Origin: an uncultured Dorea sp.
Lineage (GTDB): Bacteria > Bacillota > Clostridia > Lachnospirales > Lachnospiraceae
Length of the DNA: 11,156 bases
Reading direction: 5' to 3'
NCBI GenBank assembly: GCA_948844705.1
Contig: CAQNVT010000005.1
Coordinates: 1-11,156, forward strand
A model generated the notes under the pieces. That model searched no databases and was not told the origin of the DNA. It worked only from the letters and a program-made list of their open reading frames with translations. How positions within the stretch are numbered: position 1 is the first letter of the stretch; every line of letters starts with the position of its first letter. Shown piece after piece: positions 5,878-11,156 of the stretch. The position numbers and the translations under genes are program-made.

Positions 5878-7125
5878 TTAAGCGTTCTCCCTGTTTCCTA
5901 CGACATTTTCCCAAATATCATTTACTTCCTCTACACACTCCATATACATCTGCGCCAGCTCACTGGTGTGAATTCCCAATTCGTCCGCAATCACTTTAAT
6001 CTCACTCCACTCGGCACGCTCATAACAGAGTATCAGGTCATACAGCCTTCCGGCCTTGCCGCCGTGAGATATCAGCGCCTGTTTTACCTCATCTATGATC
6101 GGGATCTCCGCCAGGATCTCCTCCATCGGAGCGTCGATCATATACTCCAGTGTAGAAAACATACCTAAGAGATATGCGTCCGTACTGTTAATTACAAAAT
6201 TCTTAAGCCTTTTTACAAGACTGGACGCAAAGTTCGCCCTCATAAACGAAGTCTTTAAAAGCTCCTCCGATGAGGCGTCTTCGTTCTCCTCAAAACTCAG
6301 CAGATAGATCCACTGCTTAAGCTGGCTGATCCCCACACGGACCATCGCCTGCCGGACGGACGTAGTCTCATGATGTACTGCAAAATATGCTGAATTTGCC
6401 ATTTTAAGAAGCGCATAAGTAAGAGAGGCGTCCCTGCTTACAATCATCTCCAGCTCCTCGATATCCGGCTCATCCTTCGTAATCTCTATAATAAGCTGAT
6501 ACAGGTTTCCCTGCATGAAGTCCATCTTGCTTGCCTTCGTCATCGTTGTAGTGGAAATATAATTGCCCTCAACATAATCTACGCCAAGCTCCTTTGCATA
6601 GTTATAGACCTCCTGGGTATTTACGCCCATGGCAATAAACTCCTTCTGGAAGCCATGCGCCATCTCAACCACATTAGCGACGGAGCGCTTCTGAGTCTCA
6701 TCCATCTTATTGGAAATGTCAACTTTGATGTAGTCTACATATTCCAGCATACTGAAATATTTCGGGGTAAACTGAAAATCATCGATTGCAAAATGATATC
6801 CTTCATCCTTATACTTGCTGATTATGATCTCGGCAAGAGAATGCACAACGATACTGTCATCAATCTGAATTACCACCTTATCTTTATCAAAAATCTTAGG
6901 TGTATTTCTGAATAACAGGGTCGGAGTGAAGCTCATAAAGGTCTTCCTCTCCTTAAATATCTGTTCTGAATTCTCTGACAGAAATGATATCATCGCATTT
7001 GCCGCTACGCTGTCCGTGCTTGGATTATACAGGCTGTCTTTATCTGTCTGAATCAAAAGCTCATATCCGACGATGGAATCTGTCCTCAAATCTTTAATCG
7101 CCTGTCTTACTACGCAATTATCCAT
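5878..7125 (-). CDS. Degenerate EAL domain plus HDOD domain signalling protein
   Basis: This 415-residue cytoplasmic protein is of the YuxH/CdgJ type. The N-terminal half (about 1-190) has the EAL phosphodiesterase layout, but key positions are changed. The ExLxR signature is E22-L-L-I-Q26; the metal-binding Glu of the third strand is Gln87; DDF is kept (115-117); Lys134 is kept; and the late AEGVE block is A165-M-G-V-N169. Hydrolysis of cyclic di-GMP is therefore unlikely; binding or pure protein contact is possible. The C-terminal half (about 195-400) is an HDOD domain (LLKMANSAYF, then SVRQAMVRVG), which generally mediates regulation rather than catalysis. Family members in other bacteria affect motility, which fits its place here. 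Its ATG directly follows the cheV stop (TAAATG) and a GGAAAAGG site within the end of cheV serves as ribosome site, so the two are probably translated together. The exact partner is unknown. Confidence 0.9.
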   Translation of the reverse strand: MDNCVVRQAIKDLRTDSIVGYELLIQTDKDSLYNPSTDSVAANAMISFLSENSEQIFKERKTFMSFTPTLLFRNTPKIFDKDKVVIQIDDSIVVHSLAEIIISKYKDEGYHFAIDDFQFTPKYFSMLEYVDYIKVDISNKMDETQKRSVANVVEMAHGFQKEFIAMGVNTQEVYNYAKELGVDYVEGNYISTTTMTKASKMDFMQGNLYQLIIEITKDEPDIEELEMIVSRDASLTYALLKMANSAYFAVHHETTSVRQAMVRVGISQLKQWIYLLSFEENEDASSEELLKTSFMRANFASSLVKRLKNFVINSTDAYLLGMFSTLEYMIDAPMEEILAEIPIIDEVKQALISHGGKAGRLYDLILCYERAEWSEIKVIADELGIHTSELAQMYMECVEEVNDIWENVVGNRENA

Positions 7126-8049
7126 TTACCTTTTCCTTCCCTTCTCATCCAAAAGCCTATCCATAACCATTACGAGGCGCCCGATCTCCGGCTTGGACAG
7201 CTGCTCGTTGGCGCCAAGCAGTTCGCCCTTGAGCCGCATCTCCTGATTGATCAGCGAAGAGAAGATGATAACCGGAAGCCTCTTCATGACTTCATCCTCT
7301 TTTACAAGCTTTGTAAGCCTGTGTCCGTCCATCTCAGGCATCTCTATATCTGTAATAAGAAGCGCCGCCTTATCGTCAAAATCATCATCGTCACGGATCT
7401 CGGAAAGATATTCCCACGCTTCCTTTCCGTTATTGAAATTAATGATGTTAGAATACCCTGCTCTGAAAAGAGAATCCATGATCATCTTGGTAAGAAGCAT
7501 CGAATCCTCCGCCAGAATAATCTTTTCGGTTCTTTCATACCTGTCGCCGAGCTTCTCTACCTCATTGATCTGGATAGACGTCTCCGGCGCAATCTCCGCC
7601 ACGATCTTCTCAAAATCCAGAATCGTAACCAGATTTTCCCCGCACTGGGCGATACCGGTCGCCACTCCGTCGTCGCCGCTGCTGGTAAGCGTCTTATCCG
7701 GCTTCTGGATATCCTCCCAGGATATCCTGCTGATTCCCACTACGGTATGTACCCGGAACGCAATATTCATCTTATTAAAGTTTGTGACAATGAACAGGTC
7801 GCGTTCCATCTCCTCACGGCTCTCTCCCGTAAGATATTTCGGCAGATTAATTACGGTCAGAAGAGTTTCACGCGGCTTAAAGATTCCTTCAACCGCGCTG
7901 TGAGAATGCGGTATTGGCTTTACTTTATCCGCCATCATAATTTCCCGTACCTTTGCCACATTGATTCCATACAGCTCTCCAAAAATAGTAAACTGCATAA
8001 TCTCAATCTCATTTGTTCCCGATTCCAATAAAATCTCTGTATCAGCCAT
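7126..8049 (-). CDS. cheV: Chemotaxis adaptor CheV (CheW domain fused to response-regulator receiver)
   Basis: CheV links chemoreceptors to CheA like CheW, and its receiver takes phosphate from CheA to help adaptation. The protein has 307 residues from ATG 8049; a GTG two codons earlier is less likely because AGGAG would then be only three bases away. The CheW-like domain covers about 14-158. The receiver covers about 175-305, with acidic residues E181 and D182, phospho-acceptor D234 (in TDIEMPEMDG), S264/S265 at the switch position, and K286-P287, so all catalytic residues are present. An unusually acidic loop (DDDDFDD, 220-226) sits before the phosphorylation strand. The stop codon abuts the next start. 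A 71-base gap separates it from cheD, the largest between genes in this operon, and holds a possible sigma-28 -10 box. Confidence 0.95.
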   Translation of the reverse strand: MADTEILLESGTNEIEIMQFTIFGELYGINVAKVREIMMADKVKPIPHSHSAVEGIFKPRETLLTVINLPKYLTGESREEMERDLFIVTNFNKMNIAFRVHTVVGISRISWEDIQKPDKTLTSSGDDGVATGIAQCGENLVTILDFEKIVAEIAPETSIQINEVEKLGDRYERTEKIILAEDSMLLTKMIMDSLFRAGYSNIINFNNGKEAWEYLSEIRDDDDFDDKAALLITDIEMPEMDGHRLTKLVKEDEVMKRLPVIIFSSLINQEMRLKGELLGANEQLSKPEIGRLVMVMDRLLDEKGRKR

Positions 8050-8080
8050 AACCACTTTCTCCTTTACGTTCTATATATTT

Positions 8081-8107
8081 TTATCGGCATAATCCGGTCT
8101 GAACATA
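8081..8107 (-). promoter_or_regulatory. Possible sigma-28 (SigD/FliA) promoter before cheV
   Basis: GCCGATAA, the flagellar sigma -10 consensus, lies at 8088-8081, with TATG (consensus TAAA, two of four matching) 15 bases upstream at 8107-8104. The predicted start would leave a leader of about 24 bases containing the AGGAG of cheV. The weak -35 box is against it, as is another GCCGATAA that occurs by coding inside the flgF-like gene. Confidence 0.35.
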
Positions 8108-8120
8108 AGCTCTTTTATCC

Positions 8121-8600
8121 TCAGAGCATCCGCTCCGGCCTTCCTGCCGAACGAATATATACTTTACCCGTCGCCACATCAAGCGACATTGTCCTGGCAT
8201 AATTTGCGCCTGTATCCTCGCTCGATACCCGCAAGCCCTCTGCCATCAATACCCGTTTTACATTCTGAGCGTTGCGCTCACCGATATTCCCCAGTCCTCC
8301 CGGGCCTTTCATCTCAAACATCTTTGCGCCGCCCGCGATCTTACATACCAGTCTTCCCTTCGTCGCTCCGAAAGCCTGCAGCTTTCTGAGCGTTTCCCTG
8401 ACTCCGGAGTCTGCATATTTGAATACGTTACTGTCCGTCATATTCTTTTCCGGAAGCATGATGTGAAGCAATGCTCCCAGCTTGATCATCGGATCATAAA
8501 ACGCGACCCCGATGCACGAACCCAAGGCGTAAGTAATCAGTTCGCCCTCCTGCCTTGCTATTTTCATATCTGCAATACCGACCGATATTTTTTTGGCCAT
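8121..8600 (-). CDS. cheD: Chemoreceptor glutamine deamidase CheD
   Basis: CheD converts selected glutamines in chemoreceptors to glutamate, tuning their signalling, and binds CheC, whose phosphatase activity it stimulates. The protein has 159 residues, a normal length. The catalytic triad of the family can be placed at T23, C29 (in ALGSCIG) and H46 (in LLHIMLP), with the same spacing as in Thermotoga CheD. The central IAGGAKMF block and the later NIGERN segment are also typical. Its ATG overlaps the cheC stop by one base (TAATG), so CheC and CheD are likely made in step, as befits partners that form a complex. GGGAG lies about ten bases upstream. Confidence 0.97.
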   Translation of the reverse strand: MAKKISVGIADMKIARQEGELITYALGSCIGVAFYDPMIKLGALLHIMLPEKNMTDSNVFKYADSGVRETLRKLQAFGATKGRLVCKIAGGAKMFEMKGPGGLGNIGERNAQNVKRVLMAEGLRVSSEDTGANYARTMSLDVATGKVYIRSAGRPERML

Positions 8601-9223
8601 TACGAATCAACTCCCAGCTTTTTCATAAGAATATTTAATGATTTTACATCAGGCAGAAGCAGCATTCCGCTCTTTAGAGCTTTCCCGTCGATATCAAACT
8701 CTCCTGTTACCATCATAATTCTGTCTGAATGCTGTCCCATCATTGCCATAGGAAGACTCATGATCCCACCCAGCATATTAACCGCAAGCTGCGGGACTGA
8801 CAGCTCAACCGCCACTCCTGTAAGAGCAGACAGCGCGTTAATGTATGAAGAAATTACAATATTTCCGATTTCTGTAAGTACGGAGATATCAATCTCATCA
8901 AGCTCCATAAGAGAAACCTTTGCTTTACCGAGCATCCGGAACACCACCTCATCCGTGAACTCCCCCGGCGCGGTAAACAACATAATTCCCTCTACCTCTC
9001 CGGTCATCTCAACCATTACGGCAGCGACAACCTCTTCCGGATCCCCGAGCTTATTCAGAGCTTCATTAAACTCAAGTATCTCTACCCTTGGCACCAGCAT
9101 ATTGACCTTGGCGCTCAGAAGGCTTGATAACGCCGTCGCCGCATTGCCTCCGCCGATACTTCCAATTTCTTTGAGAATGTCCTTCTCCATCTCATTCATA
9201 TCTTCATATCTGCTTATCGCCAT
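8600..9223 (-). CDS. cheC: CheY-P phosphatase CheC
   Basis: CheC removes phosphate from CheY-P and exchanges with receptors for CheD, giving feedback in Bacillus-type chemotaxis. ATG 9223 (207 residues) is chosen; a GTG at 9235 overlaps the preceding stop, but GAGGTG lies between it and the ATG at proper spacing. The fold has two repeated half-sites of the pattern D/S-x3-E-x2-N-x22-P. The second is intact: S114, E118, N121, P144. The first has D15, E19 and P45, but Ser22 replaces the catalytic Asn, so only one site is expected to work. The gene lies four-square between the FlgG-like gene, 11 bases upstream, and cheD, with which it overlaps by one base. The product is cytoplasmic. Confidence 0.96.
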   Translation of the reverse strand: MAISRYEDMNEMEKDILKEIGSIGGGNAATALSSLLSAKVNMLVPRVEILEFNEALNKLGDPEEVVAAVMVEMTGEVEGIMLFTAPGEFTDEVVFRMLGKAKVSLMELDEIDISVLTEIGNIVISSYINALSALTGVAVELSVPQLAVNMLGGIMSLPMAMMGQHSDRIMMVTGEFDIDGKALKSGMLLLPDVKSLNILMKKLGVDS

Positions 9224-9234
9224 ACTCCACCTCA

Positions 9235-9945
9235 CTATTGTCTTAATGTATTGATCGTACCCATGATCTCGTCTGAAGTCGTAACCATCCGGAGCGCAAG
9301 GGAATAAGCCCTCTGAGCTTCAATCGTACGGGTCATCTCTTCAGCCGTATCCACGCCGGACATCTCCAGTGTATGGTCAACCATCTTTGCTCCCGGAATC
9401 AGATACGGATCGCCGTTTTTCTCCACCGGTGTAAATTCATTGTCGCCTATGCTCATCATTCCGTCCAGAACGTCAAACCCATATACTCCGATCTCTCCGC
9501 CTAATTCTCCGTCCGTTACCAGAATCGGATTCTGATTCTGATCCAGCACAAAATTTCCGGTGTCATTTACCAGATAGAATTCCGTACCGCGCTTGGACAG
9601 GCTGAAATGTCCGTTTCTCGTATAGGTAATGTCGCCTGTGATCGGACTTCTCAGCATAAAAAAGCCGTCCTCCACGATCGCATAGTCATAATCTCCCTGC
9701 GTCGGCACAAATCCGCTGGGATCAAACTTTGTATCGGTTTTTTCTACTACGATGCCGACTCCCGATTTCATCGGAGTATCGTCGCCCCTGTAATTATTCA
9801 GGTTGTAATACATCAGATCCGAAAATACGGCGGCTTTAGATTTGTAACCGTAGTTGTTTACATTTGCAAAGTTATTTGCAACGACATCCAGCTTCTTCTG
9901 TTCCTCCATCGCTCCCCTTGCGGCGGTATAAAATGACGTATACAT
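9235..9945 (-). CDS. flgG: Flagellar basal-body rod protein, FlgG-like
   Basis: This is a subunit of the flagellar rod, the shaft that crosses the wall and carries the hook; it is exported by the flagellar type III apparatus without a cleaved signal. The N-terminal rod motif is VVANNFANVNNYGYK (21-35), the middle has the GFFML and YTRNGHFSL segments, and the C-terminal helix starts at SGVDTAEEMTRTIEAQRAYS, which resembles FlgG more than FlgF. At 236 residues it is shorter than the usual FlgG of about 260. The normal Thr-Thr-Gly-Phe after ANVN is replaced by NNYGY. The start has GGGAGGAG about seven bases upstream. It follows the FlgF-like gene by 22 bases. The FlgF/FlgG choice is made by similarity of the ends and could be reversed; the Bacillus relatives are FlhO and FlhP. 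Confidence 0.85.
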   Translation of the reverse strand: MYTSFYTAARGAMEEQKKLDVVANNFANVNNYGYKSKAAVFSDLMYYNLNNYRGDDTPMKSGVGIVVEKTDTKFDPSGFVPTQGDYDYAIVEDGFFMLRSPITGDITYTRNGHFSLSKRGTEFYLVNDTGNFVLDQNQNPILVTDGELGGEIGVYGFDVLDGMMSIGDNEFTPVEKNGDPYLIPGAKMVDHTLEMSGVDTAEEMTRTIEAQRAYSLALRMVTTSDEIMGTINTLRQ

Positions 9946-9967
9946 AATTTATCTCCTCCCTTTATCC

Positions 9968-10717
9968 TTATGATGCGGATCCGAGCGTTACGATCTTACC
10001 GATCAGCTGGTCATACATCTTAATGATCTGCGCAGATCCCTGAAGCACACGCTGTCCGCTCATCATGCGGGTCATCTCCTCCGCCATAGAGGCATTGGAA
10101 TACTCCGTATACCGCTGGTTTACTTTGGCGTTCTCCGCCGCCTGCGGCTGTCCTGCCGCCTCAAATACTCCCGCAGTGATCTTCGTAAGCTGATCATAGT
10201 TTTCAAAATCTACGACCTGCAGCCGTCCGAAGGTCTGATATCCGTCCTCTGTCGTAATATTACCCTGCTTATCGATACCGACCTTGTCGGTGGTAAGCTG
10301 AATCGGAGCCCCGTCCTCTCCCAGCACGCGCCCTACTCCCGGAAGCACAAGATAACGCTCGTTGTCCAGATTAAAGGATCCGTTTCTTGTATAGACGATG
10401 CCGTTATTATTCGTCTGGATTGCAAAGAATCCGTTCCCTGTAAGCCCTACGTCCAACGCCCCGCCTGTCTCTCTTAATCCGCCCTCGGCATAATTTGTCA
10501 CACGCTCATCTGCGATGTTCATCCGCGACACCGTTCCCACCGCCGTTTTGCCCTGCTGGTCATAACGATAGATCATTTCCTCCCGAAAGGTACTTTCGAT
10601 CAGCTTATCGGCCTTGTATCCGGGCGTAGATACATTCGCCATATTATTACTGATCACGTTCATATTCCGGTTCTGTGTTATCATATTAGAAGCCAAATCA
10701 TAATATCCCTGAAACAT
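9968..10717 (-). CDS. flgF: Flagellar basal-body rod protein, FlgF-like
   Basis: This is a rod subunit of 249 residues, exported by the flagellar type III system and assembled between inner rod and hook. The start ATG 10717 (MFQGYYDL) is set by AGGGAG about seven bases upstream; the longer reading from 10777 runs through the sigma-factor gene and is rejected. The N-terminal motif is NVISNNMANVSTPGYK (20-35), the best match to the rod-protein consensus in the window. The centre has LTGNGFFAI and YTRNGSFNL, and the C-terminal helix is SMAEEMTRMMSGQRVLQGSA. Its first 20 bases overlap the end of the sigma-factor gene, implying coupled translation. It is a paralogue of the next gene; sequence drift makes the F/G naming tentative. 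Confidence 0.85.
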   Translation of the reverse strand: MFQGYYDLASNMITQNRNMNVISNNMANVSTPGYKADKLIESTFREEMIYRYDQQGKTAVGTVSRMNIADERVTNYAEGGLRETGGALDVGLTGNGFFAIQTNNNGIVYTRNGSFNLDNERYLVLPGVGRVLGEDGAPIQLTTDKVGIDKQGNITTEDGYQTFGRLQVVDFENYDQLTKITAGVFEAAGQPQAAENAKVNQRYTEYSNASMAEEMTRMMSGQRVLQGSAQIIKMYDQLIGKIVTLGSAS

Positions 10718-11156
10718 TTTTTCTCTCCCTTTCTTCGTTAAAATTTTCCATATGCTTCCGCAATTTTCTGATTGCATTTGAATGAATCTGAGAAACCCGC
10801 GGCTCGCTTACCGACAGTACATCCGCGATCTGTCTCATATTCAGCTCCTCTATATAATACAGAGAGATCACAAGCTGCTCGTTCTCCTTCAGGGAGCTGA
10901 TCCCCTCCGCAAGGATCTCTGTAAGCTCCTTTTTAAGAAGACGCTCCTCCGGCTGCTCATGTGTGTCCTGCTGCGTGGACACTCTTGCACCGATCTCATT
11001 GCCCTGCGCCTCCGCAAGCACCATATCCAGCGAAAGAATATTGAAAAGCGCCGCCTTGCGCATGGTCTCGTGATACTTCTCGCAGGACATCAGGCGCACT
11101 ACTTCCAGATTCGTGAAATGTGAAAAATCATCAGGTAAAAGCACGCCATAATCATA
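10698..11156 (-). CDS. fliA: Flagellar RNA polymerase sigma factor, sigma-28 type (3' part only)
   Basis: This gene runs off the right edge; only the last 152 codons are present and the reading frame stays open to base 11156, so the GTG at 11144 is not taken as a start. The visible part ends region 3 (KYHETMRKAALFNILSLD, where FliA/WhiG proteins have the similar ...NILSLD stretch) and then has region 4, with NEQLVISLYYIEELNMRQIA and a helix-turn-helix about SVSEPRVSQIHSNAIRKLR that reads the -35 box. A basic tail follows. The missing 5' part should hold region 2, which melts the -10 box. The product directs RNA polymerase to late flagellar and chemotaxis promoters. Its stop lies 20 bases inside the FlgF-like gene, so it is co-transcribed with genes of the structure it controls. 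The symbol could equally be sigD. Confidence 0.9.
   Translation of the reverse strand, partial: YDYGVLLPDDFSHFTNLEVVRLMSCEKYHETMRKAALFNILSLDMVLAEAQGNEIGARVSTQQDTHEQPEERLLKKELTEILAEGISSLKENEQLVISLYYIEELNMRQIADVLSVSEPRVSQIHSNAIRKLRKHMENFNEERERKNVSGIL

Noticed and set aside
7247..8031. Long plus-strand open frames (7247-7903 and 7321-8031)
   Set aside because: Both are antisense to cheV, which has complete CheW and receiver domains. Neither has recognisable motifs or a good ribosome site.
8463..9254. 263-codon open frame on the plus strand
   Set aside because: It lies wholly antisense to cheC and the start of cheD, whose family motifs are clear. The translation is Ser/Ile/Thr-rich low-complexity sequence typical of a shadow frame.
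10606..10616. Second GCCGATAA (sigma-28 -10 box)
   Set aside because: It encodes Ala-Asp-Lys inside the FlgF-like gene and has no TAAA at the right distance, so it is a chance match.
10718..10777. Longer start for the FlgF-like protein
   Set aside because: It would place 20 residues within the sigma-factor gene with no rod-family similarity. The ATG at 10717 has a good ribosome site and gives the normal family N-terminus.
11142..11144. GTG as start of the sigma factor
   Set aside because: The frame is open to the window edge, and a protein starting here would lack sigma region 2, so the gene is taken as cut by the window.

Overview
The window reads as chromosomal DNA of a motile, Gram-positive anaerobe of the Clostridia, most likely Lachnospiraceae. 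This is inferred from the protein families, strong AGGAG-type ribosome sites, moderate GC content, and a CheC/CheD/CheV chemotaxis set of the Bacillus/Clostridium type. Every convincing gene is on the minus strand, so transcription runs from high to low coordinates. I see no tRNA, rRNA, CRISPR array or transposase gene.

Right part, 11156 down to about 3522: the distal end of a large flagellar and chemotaxis operon. In order of transcription it holds the 3' part of a flagellar sigma factor (sigma-28/FliA type), two FlgF/FlgG-family rod proteins, CheC, CheD, CheV (CheW fused to a receiver), a degenerate EAL plus HDOD protein, an unassigned small protein with an HExxH motif between two CxxC pairs, and a membrane chemoreceptor. 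Genes overlap or lie within about 70 bases of each other. A strong intrinsic terminator follows the receptor and closes the operon. The one sizeable internal gap, before cheV, carries a sigma-28-like -10 box.

Left part, 3522 down to 1: three genes with other roles. They are rsmI (16S rRNA 2'-O-methyltransferase), a stand-alone sugar-ABC-transporter ATPase of the MsmX/MsmK/UgpC type, and an acidic lipoprotein of unknown function. The ATPase is preceded by what look like two tandem promoters, each with an identical 13-base element in its spacer. At the extreme left edge, two direct repeats and a perfect AT-rich palindrome suggest the end of another element continuing outside the window.

How the genes fit together: the sigma factor would drive late flagellar and chemotaxis genes. 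The rod proteins join the basal body to the hook. The receptor signals through CheA/CheW (not in the window) with CheV as a phosphorylatable adaptor, CheD deamidates receptors, and CheC removes phosphate from CheY-P. The least described part is the overlapping pair of the CxxC-HExxH-CxxC protein and the receptor. The receptor's extracytoplasmic domain carries the His/Cys pattern of the CZB zinc-binding domain, so both members of the pair look like metal-binding proteins.
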